Positions 36,961 through 45,471 are shown, counted from the stretch's first letter. The stretch is DNA of 64,000 bases from Mesorhizobium sp. (GCF_024710845.1 NZ_JANJTZ010000068.1:1-64000), one strand, 5' to 3'. A program made the numbers and translations. The notes: generated from the sequence alone by a model not told the origin.

Positions 36961-38262
36961 TCAGGCCGGCGCTTTCGGCTCGTCGATCTTGATGCTCTTC
37001 AGCTTGTCGATGCCGAGCACCTGAAGCGCCAGCTTCTCGTAGAATGGCTCAGACTTGCCGCTCCGGATCTTGTGCAGGAAATACTTTTCGAAGCCGACCT
37101 TGGCGGCATGGACCCACTTGCCCGACGACGACCAGTTGACGTTGCGCGGCGGAATCTGCGGCTGAGCGACGAAGGCGACGCCGGAATCGCCGAAATCGGC
37201 GAGGCAGACTGCATTCCACGTCCCTTCCGCATTGGGCTCGGCGCCCTCCACCAGCCGCTTGATGTTGTGCGCCGTCGCGGTCACCATCGATTCTATCATG
37301 AAGCCGGTTTTCGGCACGCCGACCGGAACCGGCGTCTTGCCCATGGGCGGGATCGCCACGCAGACGCCGATGCCGAAGACTTCCGGGTATTTCGGGTTGC
37401 GCTGATGCTTGTCGACGACGATGAAGCCGCGCGGATTGGTCAGCCCTTCGATGCCGATGACGGCCGGAACGCCGCGGAAGGCGGGCAACATCATCGAATA
37501 GACGTGCGGCAGAGCATGCGCCTGCTTGACCGATCCGTCCTCTGCAAACTCGGAGATGTGCATCGTGCCCGCCTCGACCTTGTCGACCTTGGCGTTGCAG
37601 ATCCACTTGATGTGATGCTGGCGCATCTCGCTTTCGAGCAGGCCCTTGGTGTCGCCCACACCGTCGAGGCCGAGATGGCCGATATAGGGCTCGGACGTCA
37701 CGAAGGTCATCGGCACGCGGTCGCGCACCTTGGCGTCGCGCAGCGCCTTGTCGAGGATGAAGGTGAACTCGTAGGCCGGGCCGAAGCACGAGGCTCCCTG
37801 CACCGCGCCGATGATCACCGGTCCCGGATTGGCAACGAGCTTGTCGAAGGCCGTCTTGGCGGACAGCGCATGGTCGACATGGCAGACCGACTGGGTAAAG
37901 CCCTCCGGCCCCAGCCCCTCGATCTCGTCGAAGGCGAGTTCCGGACCGGTGGCGATGACGAGATAGTCATAGGCGATGGACGTTCCGTCGGTCAGTTCGA
38001 TCCGCTTCTCGGCCGGATGCACGCGTTGGGCGCCCTGCGGGAAAAGCTCGATGTCGCGGGATTTCAGCACCGGGACGAGATCGACTTCGACCGCCGCGCG
38101 ATCGCGCCACCCGACTGCCACCCAGGGGTTCGAGGGAACGAACGAGTACCGGCTGCCCTTGTTGACGACGGCGATCTTGTGCTGCTTGCCGAGCGCGTCG
38201 CGCAGCTCGTATGCCATGATCGTGCCGCCCAGACCGGCACCGAGAACCACCACCTGCACCAT
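36961..38262 (-). CDS. Sulfide:quinone oxidoreductase family flavoprotein
   Basis: This 433-residue flavoprotein has the FAD-binding GAGLGGTIMAYEL at residues 8-20 and a second dinucleotide region with ATGPELAFDEI. Three cysteines match the expected redox positions: SVCHVDHA, GASCFGPA and GVCVAIPPMGKTPVPVG. The C-terminal region is amphipathic, as in membrane-attached SQR. It oxidises sulfide and passes electrons to quinone. ATG 38262 follows GGAGGAACGTTG. No sox genes are nearby, so sulfide detoxification is more likely than lithotrophy. Confidence 0.9.
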   Translation of the reverse strand: MVQVVVLGAGLGGTIMAYELRDALGKQHKIAVVNKGSRYSFVPSNPWVAVGWRDRAAVEVDLVPVLKSRDIELFPQGAQRVHPAEKRIELTDGTSIAYDYLVIATGPELAFDEIEGLGPEGFTQSVCHVDHALSAKTAFDKLVANPGPVIIGAVQGASCFGPAYEFTFILDKALRDAKVRDRVPMTFVTSEPYIGHLGLDGVGDTKGLLESEMRQHHIKWICNAKVDKVEAGTMHISEFAEDGSVKQAHALPHVYSMMLPAFRGVPAVIGIEGLTNPRGFIVVDKHQRNPKYPEVFGIGVCVAIPPMGKTPVPVGVPKTGFMIESMVTATAHNIKRLVEGAEPNAEGTWNAVCLADFGDSGVAFVAQPQIPPRNVNWSSSGKWVHAAKVGFEKYFLHKIRSGKSEPFYEKLALQVLGIDKLKSIKIDEPKAPA

Positions 38263-38443
38263 CAACGTTCCTCCGTGTCCTTCCCGCGCGGCCAAGGGAT
38301 GCTCCCCGCGCGCGCCGGGATGTGTATCGACAATAAAGAAATGTTAGGGTCCGAGACCGGAAGCGGCATTGATCCAGAACAAATGCCCCGGGGCAAATGT
38401 CCGGAGGTTTTGGCGGCGAACGCGAGGGGCGGAAGAATGGTGG

Positions 38444-39712
38444 CTATCGCACCACGACGACCCTGAGGTCGTTCACGTTCGTGCCTGTCGGCCCCGGCTG
38501 GAACAGGTCGCCGAGAGCATCGAAGGCGCCCCAGCTATCGTTCGCATTGAGCAGCGCCTTGGCGTCGAGGCCTCTTGCCCGCAGCCGTGCGACACTGGTC
38601 GAATCCGCGAAGGCGCCGGCGTTCTGCTCCGATCCGTCGATGCCATCCGTATCGGCGGCGAAAACATGGATTCCCTCGGCGCCGTCGATGCCGATCGCCA
38701 GCGACAGCAGGAATTCGCCGTTACGCCCACCCCGGCCACCCGTGCCGCGAAGCGTCACCGTCGTCTCTCCGCCGGACAGGATTGCGACCGGCTTGCGGAA
38801 CGGGCGGTCCCTGGTCGCCACCTCCCGCGCGATCGCCGCGTGCACCTTCGCAACCTCGCGCGCCTCCCCTTCGATCGCGTCGGACAGGATCACCGCCTCG
38901 ATTCCCGCCTTGCGCGCGACCTCGGCCGCCGCCTTGAGCGACTTCGCCGCGGAGGCGATGACACGCACCTCGTTGCCAGCGAAGCGGTGATCGTCGGGCG
39001 ACGGCGCATTGGCCGCTGGCGACCGCAGATGCCGCATGACCGCCTCCGGCAGGTCGAGCCGATACGCTTCGACGATCACCAGCGCATCCTGGCGGGTCGA
39101 TCTGTCCGGCACGGTGGGGCCCGACGAGACGAGCGACGGCTGGTCGCCCGGAATGTCGGACACGATCAGCGACACGACCCGAGCCGGCCAGGCCGCCGCC
39201 GCCAGCCTTCCGCCCTTGATCGCCGAGACATGCTTGCGCACCGTATTCATCGCCGAGATCGGCGCGCCGGAGGCGAGCAGCTCGCGGTTGACCGCGATCT
39301 CGTCCTCCAGCGTCAGCTCTCCGGCGGGACAAGGCAACAGCGCTGAGCCGCCGCCGGAGATCAGCGCCACGACGAGGTCGTCTTCGCTCAGCCCCGATAC
39401 CGTCTCGAACAGCCGCCGCGCGCCGGCCAATCCCGCCGCGTCCGGCACCGGATGTGCGGCCTCGATCACCTCGATGGTCTCGCACGGCACGGCGTAGCCG
39501 TAGCGCGTGACGACGAGGCCGGAGAGCTGTCCAGACCAGGCGCGCTCGAAGGCGCGGGCCATCTGGGCAGAGCCCTTGCCGGCACCGATCACGATGGTTC
39601 GCCCGTTCGGCTTTGCCGGGAGATGGTCGCGGATGACATGCTCAGGGTCGGCTGCCGCGACCGCCGCCTCGAACATGGCCGTAAACAGTCCTTTTGCGTC
39701 GAACGCGCTCAT
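38444..39712 (-). CDS. Glycerate 2-kinase, MOFRL family (TtuD/GckA type)
   Basis: This 422-residue kinase has the DUF4147/MOFRL layout: VIGAGKGSAQMA near residue 45, LISGGGSALLPCPAGE near 115-130, and a C-terminal MOFRL domain with LSGGETTVTLRGTGGRGGRNGEF and FAADTDGIDG. It phosphorylates D-glycerate, usually to 2-phosphoglycerate. Some orthologues carry the old name hydroxypyruvate reductase. The ATG at 39712 overlaps the isomerase stop. It completes a route from glyoxylate or hydroxypyruvate towards glycolysis. Confidence 0.92.
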   Translation of the reverse strand: MSAFDAKGLFTAMFEAAVAAADPEHVIRDHLPAKPNGRTIVIGAGKGSAQMARAFERAWSGQLSGLVVTRYGYAVPCETIEVIEAAHPVPDAAGLAGARRLFETVSGLSEDDLVVALISGGGSALLPCPAGELTLEDEIAVNRELLASGAPISAMNTVRKHVSAIKGGRLAAAAWPARVVSLIVSDIPGDQPSLVSSGPTVPDRSTRQDALVIVEAYRLDLPEAVMRHLRSPAANAPSPDDHRFAGNEVRVIASAAKSLKAAAEVARKAGIEAVILSDAIEGEAREVAKVHAAIAREVATRDRPFRKPVAILSGGETTVTLRGTGGRGGRNGEFLLSLAIGIDGAEGIHVFAADTDGIDGSEQNAGAFADSTSVARLRARGLDAKALLNANDSWGAFDALGDLFQPGPTGTNVNDLRVVVVR

Positions 39713-40497
39713 GACGCCTCGCCGAGCCACGGCCGCGCCCAGCCGAGCCCGTCCTCGGTCTTGCCCGCCGGCCAGTATTCACAGCCGACGAAGCCGGCAT
39801 AGTTGGCGGCATCGAGTGCGGCGAAGGCTGCCTGCCAGTCGAGCACCCCAGTATCGGGCTCGTGCCGGCCCGGCCATCCGGCGACCTGGACATGGCGGAT
39901 GCGGTCCGCATGCTTCAGATAAGGCGAGACGAGATCTTCGCCGACGAAGCGGCGGTGATAGAGGTCATACTGGAGGAAGACGTTCTCCTCGCCCGCCTCG
40001 TCGATCAGATCGGCCGCCATGTCGAGGCCGGTCAGGAAATAGGCCGGCGTGGATTCGCGGCTGATCGGTTCGATCAGCACCTGGATGCCGGCCGTCGCAC
40101 AGAACTGGGCCGCGTAGCGCAGATTGTCGACATAGGTCGCGCGCAGCAGGTCCTCGTCGTCGCCGGGCGCCACGATGCCGGCCAGCATATGCAGCCGCGT
40201 GCAGCCGAGGTCGAGCGCGAGGTCGATCGCCTGGCCGACGCCAGAGCGGAACTCCTCGCGGCGGGCAGGTCGCGCCGCGAGCCCCCGGTCGCCGTGCTCC
40301 CAGTCACCCGCCGGCATGTTGAAGAGCGCCAGCGTCAGCCCGGTGTCGGAGAGCCGGGCCGCGATTTCCGCCGGCTCGAAGACATAGGCGAACTGGAACT
40401 CCACCGCATCGAACCCGGCCCTGGCCGCGCGTTCGAACCGGTCGAGGAACGGCACCTCGCCGAACATGGTCGAGAGGTTGGCGGCGAGACGCGGCAC
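39709..40497 (-). CDS. hyi: Hydroxypyruvate isomerase family TIM barrel
   Basis: This 262-residue protein has the AP-endonuclease-2 TIM-barrel fold with metal ligands in VLIEPISRESTPAYF, FLQYDLYHRRF and VQVAGWPGRHEPDTG, and the C-terminal GFVGCEYWPAG strand typical of Hyi/OtnI. It interconverts hydroxypyruvate and tartronate semialdehyde or a similar 2-keto sugar acid. The start is GTG 40497 with GGAG seven bases upstream, three bases after the UPF0303 stop. It is co-transcribed with the glycerate kinase gene. Confidence 0.9.
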   Translation of the reverse strand: MPRLAANLSTMFGEVPFLDRFERAARAGFDAVEFQFAYVFEPAEIAARLSDTGLTLALFNMPAGDWEHGDRGLAARPARREEFRSGVGQAIDLALDLGCTRLHMLAGIVAPGDDEDLLRATYVDNLRYAAQFCATAGIQVLIEPISRESTPAYFLTGLDMAADLIDEAGEENVFLQYDLYHRRFVGEDLVSPYLKHADRIRHVQVAGWPGRHEPDTGVLDWQAAFAALDAANYAGFVGCEYWPAGKTEDGLGWARPWLGEAS

Positions 40498-40500
40498 GGC

Positions 40501-40998
40501 TCACTCCGGGCCGAGAGCGAGCGAAGCGCCGTCAGCGCCGAGCAGGTCCGCGAGAACGGCGACGACCGTGTTGTGGTCCTGGCGTGACGGCAGTCCGGAA
40601 ATCGCCACCGCGCCGATGACACCCGCATTCTGGACGCGAATCGGGAAGGCACCGCCGGCGAAGATATACTCCGTCGCCGGCAGGCCGTGATGCGGTGCGA
40701 TGACCTGATCCTTACCGCCCTGCTCGAGAAACAGCCGGTAGCTCGGCTTCAGGAAGTGGCGCACCGCATTGATCTTGCGCCGCGCCCAGTCGGCATTCGA
40801 CGCGCGCGAACCCGGCAGCGCGCAATAGAACAGCGGCCGGTCCCAGAGCCGGACGTCGATGTTGATCGGCAGGTTGTCGGCAAGCGCTTTCCCGCGCAGC
40901 CGGCTGCCCAACTCGAACGCCGCCGCCTCGTCGAAGGCGGCGAACACCAGCGCCTTCTCCTGCTCGATGATCTTCGCGATGTCGTCGGCTGCGGGCAT
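40501..40998 (-). CDS. UPF0303 / heme-degrading-domain protein
   Basis: This 165-residue protein fits the UPF0303 group of the GlcG/HbpS-like fold, with RRKINAVRHFLKPSY, ATEYIFAGGAFPIRVQNAGVIGAVAISGLPS and a C-terminal helix. The molecular function is not settled; members are found beside glyoxylate and sugar-acid genes. ATG 40998 follows AGGAGGATCC. It is the first gene of a three-gene operon with hyi and the glycerate kinase. Confidence 0.88.
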   Translation of the reverse strand: MPAADDIAKIIEQEKALVFAAFDEAAAFELGSRLRGKALADNLPINIDVRLWDRPLFYCALPGSRASNADWARRKINAVRHFLKPSYRLFLEQGGKDQVIAPHHGLPATEYIFAGGAFPIRVQNAGVIGAVAISGLPSRQDHNTVVAVLADLLGADGASLALGPE

Positions 40999-41038
40999 GG
41001 ATCCTCCTGACCTCGCATCGCGCGATTGACCCGGACGG

Positions 41039-41338
41039 TCAAGCCGCGTCGAGCGTCTCGATCGCGTCGATCTCTTCGCGCAGCGATGCTGCCTCGACGG
41101 AGAGATCGTAGGACGTCTGCATGTTCAGCCAGAAACTTGGCGTCGTGCCGAAGAGCTTTGCGAGCCTTAATGCGGTATCCGGCGTGACCGGCGTTCGTTC
41201 GGCGACGAGGCGTTCGATCCGGGTGCGCGGCACGTGCAACCGCTTGGCGACTGAATAGGGCTTCAACCCAAGCGGTGCCAGGAACTCCTCTCGCAGGACT
41301 TCGCCTGGATGGATGGGAGGTGTGAACGAGAGGGCCAT
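41039..41338 (-). CDS. higA: Orphan HigA-type antitoxin
   Basis: This 99-residue helix-turn-helix protein is a HigA antitoxin: PPIHPGEVLREEFLAPLGLKPYSVAKRLHVP at the start, then TPDTALRLAKLFGTTPSFWLNMQTSYDL, the family hallmark. ATG 41338 follows AGGAG. A higB gene should precede it, but only about nine codons of a HigB C-terminus remain in front of it, so the antitoxin has no local partner. It could act as a free repressor or neutralise a HigB elsewhere. Confidence 0.9.
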   Translation of the reverse strand: MALSFTPPIHPGEVLREEFLAPLGLKPYSVAKRLHVPRTRIERLVAERTPVTPDTALRLAKLFGTTPSFWLNMQTSYDLSVEAASLREEIDAIETLDAA

Positions 41339-41352
41339 GTCTGCGCTCCTGG

Positions 41353-41379
41353 TGATAGTCGACGATTTCGACATCGTCC
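41353..41379 (-). pseudogene. higB: Remnant of the HigB toxin C-terminus
   Basis: In a frame different from the integrase remnant, these nine codons read DDVEIVDYH, matching the usual HigB ending (DVEIVDYH) expected immediately before higA. Nothing of HigB remains upstream; the sequence changes at once to integrase. The join looks like a deletion or insertion junction. The match is short, and its position is the main support. Confidence 0.6.
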
Positions 41380-41380
41380 G

Positions 41381-41781
41381 CGCCTCGGCCGGTGCCAGAA
41401 CCGGTGTCTTACCGCGCCTGACAGAGTATTTCGGGGCGCGCACCGTATGCGCCGAGTTGGACGGCGTCGCCTGACTGACCACCATCCAGTCGAACAAGTG
41501 CCGGATCGGCGCCAGACGCTGCTTCACGGTCGGCAGCGAATACTTCCTGCCCAGCTCCTCGCTCCACCCCGCGACATGGATGGGCTGGATGTGGGGCAGG
41601 GCAGTCCCCCCGCCGCGCACCATTCAATGAAGTCTACGGCGGCACGGGCGTAAGCCTTGTGGGTGCTCGGGTTGCGGATTTTAACAGCGAAGAGGTCGAG
41701 GAAGCGGATCTGCGCCTGATCGCCAGCGTCGGAGATGATTGCGGGCCATGCCGCCATATTGCTGTGAACAGTCAGGTTCAT
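41381..41781 (-). pseudogene. Frameshifted and truncated tyrosine-recombinase (integrase) remnant
   Basis: The frame from ATG 41781 encodes an integrase SAM-like N-terminus (FLDLFAVKIRNPSTHKAYARAAVDFIEWCAAGG). It then shifts to the frame reading LPHIQPIHVAGWSEELGRKY and LPTVKQRLAPIRHLFDWMV. The shift is explained by a tandem five-base duplication GGCAG-GGCAG at 41594-41603; removing one copy restores one continuous frame. The protein stops before the catalytic domain, at the HigB remnant. Its ATG overlaps the GIY-YIG stop (ATGA). Confidence 0.8.
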
Positions 41782-42212
41782 AGGTCGTCCCTATTACTTC
41801 GACGATTCCACGGGGGACGGAGGCGTCTAATCAGCCCCTCCTCGAGACCAGCAATCAGATCAACAGGCAGCCCATTCCACAACATGTCGGGCGGGCTTAA
41901 TGCATAGATCTCGACGGGCCGCCCGTCTATCAAACACTCGATGATCTCACTTCGGATACGTGCAGAAGTCCTGAGCGTCTTGGCGATTGCGTATCGACGG
42001 AAGCGGTTATGCAGTCCGCGCTGCGCCGAGCCGACATAATGGACGCTGTCTCCGACCACATAGGCGTACACGCCCGGATCGCGGGAGCTCGTGAAATCTA
42101 GCTCGATGCCTTCAGTATCGGGTGTTAGTCTCCAAGTGCCAACGCGTTGGAAGCCAGCATCGACCAAAACGGCGATGTCGATATTGGGATTCGATCGTAC
42201 GAGCCCATTCAT
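41778..42212 (-). CDS. GIY-YIG nuclease domain protein
   Basis: This 144-residue protein has a ~45-residue N-terminal extension of unknown role, then a GIY-YIG nuclease core: PGVYAYVV and VHYVGSA as the two tyrosine motifs, an Arg in LHNRFRRY, a Glu in GLEEGLIRRLRP, and the closing PPWN. All expected catalytic positions are present. It overlaps the upstream P-loop gene by ATGA (42209-42212), so the two products are probably made together. Its target is unknown. Confidence 0.78.
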   Translation of the reverse strand: MNGLVRSNPNIDIAVLVDAGFQRVGTWRLTPDTEGIELDFTSSRDPGVYAYVVGDSVHYVGSAQRGLHNRFRRYAIAKTLRTSARIRSEIIECLIDGRPVEIYALSPPDMLWNGLPVDLIAGLEEGLIRRLRPPWNRRSNRDDL

Positions 42213-42754
42213 GACGCCAAGGCTCGGCTAACCCAGGTCCAAAGATCGCGGCCGAGCGCTTCAAGCTGACCGTCAGGCTCATCAAGGAGCGGATTCGGGA
42301 CCGTCCACCGCTCGTCCCAATTCTTTCGCCAGATATCCGCGAACGGGCGTCTATCCTCGTCGCCCATGAAATGGACACTGACGCAGATGATGTCGAATCC
42401 GGCCGCGTGTGAAATATCGATCATTTCGTCGATATCGTCTGGTCGACCAGCGTTTGAAATGTGGCTCACATGGCTCGGCATAACGATCAGTTCGCGAGAT
42501 GCCCATGAAGGGTCATTTGCTAGCAATGCCGCAAGGACACTGCCATGCGCTGCCTTTTCAACCTCTTGATACGATCGACCGAACACATAGGCGTCAACGA
42601 TGCGACCCCAAGGCGTGACTAGCTGCCGATTACCCTTCTTCTGTTTCGTGAAAGCCTTCCCCAGACCCTGCGCGACGAGCGCACGGACTATGGTCGATTT
42701 GCCATGATTATTGTTCGCCAATGGAACGACGAACAGTCGCCTAACAATCTTCAT
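42209..42754 (-). CDS. P-loop protein of unknown function, coupled to a GIY-YIG nuclease
   Basis: This 181-residue protein starts KIVRRLFVVPLANNNHGKSTIVRALVAQG. The segment ANNNHGKST fits the Walker A pattern [AG]x4GK[ST], placed right after a hydrophobic first strand. Later hydrophobic strands RELIVMPSHVSHI and FDIICVSVHFMG follow; no classic Walker B Asp is evident. ATG 42754 follows GGAGGGG. The 116 bases upstream are strikingly AT-rich (TATATATA), unlike the rest of the window, and hold the likely promoter. I do not recognise a named family; a small NTPase or kinase is the guess. Confidence 0.65.
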   Translation of the reverse strand: MKIVRRLFVVPLANNNHGKSTIVRALVAQGLGKAFTKQKKGNRQLVTPWGRIVDAYVFGRSYQEVEKAAHGSVLAALLANDPSWASRELIVMPSHVSHISNAGRPDDIDEMIDISHAAGFDIICVSVHFMGDEDRRPFADIWRKNWDERWTVPNPLLDEPDGQLEALGRDLWTWVSRALAS

Positions 42755-42870
42755 TTCGCCCCTCCTTTACATGTGACAAAGTACATTACCATATATATAA
42801 AGCCCAAAGGTTGGCGTCTAGTTGCGAGGAGAGTGCGAAACGATAGTATAATTTCGGTGATCAGATGTAA

Positions 42871-44175
42871 TCAAACCTCCTTCGCCGCCCGCCCAGCTAT
42901 ATAGACCTGCTTCACCGCCCGGTCGTCGCCGAGCGTCTGTAAGAGGAACAGTTCCTCCGCCAGCGTCTTCACCGTCTCCATGCGCAGCGCCATGCCGGGC
43001 GTGGCGCGGGAGTCGAGGACGACGAGGTCGGCGTCCGTTCCGGGCTCCAGCGTGCCGGCGCGGTCGGCGATCGACAGCGATTCCGCGTTGCCGCGCGTCA
43101 GCTGCCAGAAGCTCCTCAGCGGATCGAGTTTTTCCCCGTTGAGCGCGATCACCTTGTAGGCCTCGTCCATGGTGCGCAGCATCGAATAGTTGGTGCCGCC
43201 ACCGACGTCGGTGGCGGTGGCGATCCTCAGCGGCTTCGGTCGCCGGCGATAGCGCTGGTAGTCGAACAGGCCGGAGCCGAGGAACAGGTTCGAGGTCGGG
43301 CAGAATACGGCGACGGAACCCGTCTCCGACATCGCGTCCGCCTCGCGTTCGGACAGGTGGATGCAATGCCCGAACAGGCTTTTCGCCCCCATCAGCCCGT
43401 AGCGCGCATAGACGTCGGTATAGTCCTTCGCCTCCGGGTAGAGCTCTTCCGTCCAGCGGATCTCGGCATGGTTTTCCGACAGATGCGTCTGGATGTGGCA
43501 GTCGGGGTGCTCGCGCGCCAGCGCCTGCGCCATCTCCATCTGCGCCGGGCTCGACGTGATCGCGAAGCGCGGTGTGATCGCATAGAGCTGCCGCCCCTTG
43601 CCGTGCCATTCGGCGATCAGCGCCTTGGTGTCGTCATAGCCCGACTGCGGCGTGTCGAGCACGCCCGCGGGCGCGTTGCGGTCCATCATCACCTTGCCGG
43701 CAATGTTGAGCATGTTGCGTGCATGGCTCTCCTCGAAGAACGCCTCGGCGGACGCCTTGTGGACGGAGCAGTAGGCCGCCACCGTCGTCGTGCCCTGCCG
43801 CACCATCTCGTCGAGGAACAGCCGCGCGATGCGCCGTCCGTGCTGGGCATCGGAAAACTTCGCTTCCTCGGGGAAGGTGTAGGTGTTGAGCCAGTCGAGC
43901 AGTTCCGCGCCGTAGGAGGCGATCACCTGCATCTGCGGAAAATGCAGATGCGCGTCGATGAAGCCAGGCAGGATCAGATGCGGCCGGTGGTCGATCGTCT
44001 CGACACCCTCTCCTGCCTGCGCCTTGACCGTGTCATGGGCGCCGCTCGCAACAATCCGGCCGTCGCGCACCAGCACCGCGCCGTCCTCGTCGTAGGCATA
44101 GGCCGAATGATCGTCGACGGCTTCGGGCGCGCGATGGAAGGAAAGGGTTCGGCCGCGGATGAGCAGGGCAGTCAC
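42871..44175 (-). CDS. guaD: Guanine deaminase (amidohydrolase family)
   Basis: This 434-residue zinc amidohydrolase deaminates guanine to xanthine. Metal ligands are visible in PGFIDAHLHFPQ, QTHLSENHAEI (His with nearby Glu), GHCIHLSEREAD and ATATDVGGGTNYS (catalytic Asp). Guanine-deaminase-specific blocks include YGAELLDWLNTYTFPEE. The start is GTG 44175, which overlaps the puuD stop (GTGA). It supplies xanthine to the XDH encoded nearby. Confidence 0.94.
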   Translation of the reverse strand: MTALLIRGRTLSFHRAPEAVDDHSAYAYDEDGAVLVRDGRIVASGAHDTVKAQAGEGVETIDHRPHLILPGFIDAHLHFPQMQVIASYGAELLDWLNTYTFPEEAKFSDAQHGRRIARLFLDEMVRQGTTTVAAYCSVHKASAEAFFEESHARNMLNIAGKVMMDRNAPAGVLDTPQSGYDDTKALIAEWHGKGRQLYAITPRFAITSSPAQMEMAQALAREHPDCHIQTHLSENHAEIRWTEELYPEAKDYTDVYARYGLMGAKSLFGHCIHLSEREADAMSETGSVAVFCPTSNLFLGSGLFDYQRYRRRPKPLRIATATDVGGGTNYSMLRTMDEAYKVIALNGEKLDPLRSFWQLTRGNAESLSIADRAGTLEPGTDADLVVLDSRATPGMALRMETVKTLAEELFLLQTLGDDRAVKQVYIAGRAAKEV

Positions 44176-45389
44176 GCCCCAGCCCCCTCGAACCACGCCA
44201 CCAGCAGGGCGCGCTCCTCGGGCGTCACCTCGGTCACGTTGCCGGGTGGCATGGCGTGGCTTCGGCCGGCCTGAAGATAGATCTCGCGGGCGTGTTCTGC
44301 GATGTCGGCGTCGTTGTCGAGGATGACGCCCTTCGGCGCGCGGTAGAGACCGTCCCAGACGGGTTCCGCCATGTGGCACATCGAGCAGCGGCTGATCACC
44401 GTGTCCTTGACCGCCGGGAAATGCGCCGAGGCGATCATTGCTTCCGCCGCCGCCGAGACCTTCTTCTCGCCGGTCAGCACGGCCGGCACCGTGGACAGCC
44501 ACATGACGATGATGAACAGGATGGCCGACGCCGCCCACGTCCAGTGCGGATTGCCCTTCCGCGCATGCACCGTGTTGAAATAGTGCCGGATCAGCACGCC
44601 GATGATGAAGATGATGGAGGCGATGATCCAGTTGAACTCGGTCGCAAAGGCGAGCGGGTAGTGGTTGGAGAGCATCAGAAAGATGACGGGCAGCGTCAGG
44701 TAGTTGTTGTGCAGCGACCGCGTCTTGGCGATCTTGCCGTATTTCGGGTCGGGCTTGCGGCCAGCGATGAGGTCCGCCACCACGATCTTCTGGTTCGGGA
44801 TGATCACCATGACGACGTTCGCCGACATTACCGTCGCGGTAATCGCGCCGAGATGCAGGAAGGCGGCGCGCCCGGTGAACAGCTGCGTGTAGCCCCAGGC
44901 CATCGCCACCAGGAAGACATAGAGCACCAGCATCAGCGCCGTGTCGTTGTTGCCAAGCGGCGACTTGCAGAGCTGGTCGTAGAAGAGCCAGGCGAGCGCC
45001 AGCGAGGCGAGCGAAATCAGGATCGCGACCGTCGGCGAAACGTCGAGAACGTTGCGGTCGATCAGGAACAGATCGGCGCCGGTGTAGTAGACGACGCACA
45101 ACAGCGCGAAGCCGGACAGCCAGGTGGCGTAGCTCTCCCATTTGAACCAGGTCAGGTGCTCGGGCATCTCGGCTGGCGCCACCAGGTATTTCTGGATGTG
45201 GTAGAAGCCGCCGCCATGCACCTGCCACTCTTCGCCGTAGGCTCCGGCGGGCAGACCTGGACGCTGGCGCAGGCCGAGGTCGAGCGCGATGAAGTAGAAG
45301 GACGAGCCGATCCAGGCGATGGCGGTTATGACGTGCAGCCAGCGCACGCCGAAGGAGAGCCAGTCCCAGAAAAGCGCGAGATCCTGCAT
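44172..45389 (-). CDS. puuD: Cytochrome-linked urate hydroxylase PuuD
   Basis: This 405-residue protein oxidises urate to 5-hydroxyisourate at the inner membrane. The N-terminal ~300 residues form the urate oxidase membrane domain, starting FWDWLSFGVRWLHVITAIAWIGSSFYFIALD. The C-terminal ~90 residues are a cytochrome c domain with the heme motif CSMCH and a MPPGN axial methionine loop. ATG 45389 follows AGGGA. It is divergent from the LysR gene and coupled to guaD. Confidence 0.94.
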   Translation of the reverse strand: MQDLALFWDWLSFGVRWLHVITAIAWIGSSFYFIALDLGLRQRPGLPAGAYGEEWQVHGGGFYHIQKYLVAPAEMPEHLTWFKWESYATWLSGFALLCVVYYTGADLFLIDRNVLDVSPTVAILISLASLALAWLFYDQLCKSPLGNNDTALMLVLYVFLVAMAWGYTQLFTGRAAFLHLGAITATVMSANVVMVIIPNQKIVVADLIAGRKPDPKYGKIAKTRSLHNNYLTLPVIFLMLSNHYPLAFATEFNWIIASIIFIIGVLIRHYFNTVHARKGNPHWTWAASAILFIIVMWLSTVPAVLTGEKKVSAAAEAMIASAHFPAVKDTVISRCSMCHMAEPVWDGLYRAPKGVILDNDADIAEHAREIYLQAGRSHAMPPGNVTEVTPEERALLVAWFEGAGA

Positions 45390-45460
45390 CGATGTCCCTT
45401 TTCGTCAGCCGGTTCACTGTAAATGCTGCGCTGCGAAGCGGAAGGGCCGCAGGTGTCCAT

Positions 45461-45471
45461 GACTTTCAAAA
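45461..45471. promoter_or_regulatory. Shared 11-mer between puuD and the LysR gene
   Basis: GACTTTCAAAA occurs here in the divergent puuD/LysR promoter region and again at 53303-53313 in the other divergent purine-gene region. Here it is followed by AAATCTGGA, so the palindrome is less perfect. It is a candidate binding site for the LysR-type protein encoded just to its right. Confidence 0.4.

Noticed and set aside
42824-42852. TATAAT box on the plus strand upstream of the mini-island
   Set aside because: The best -35 candidate is spaced about 19 bases away and the direction points into the antisense of guaD; there is no gene for it to serve.
42871-45417. Apparent 848-residue single protein covering guaD and puuD
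   Set aside because: The frame of guaD happens to stay open antisense-like through puuD, but PuuD is encoded in another frame with its own ATG and heme motif. The real guaD start is the GTG at 44175 overlapping the puuD stop.
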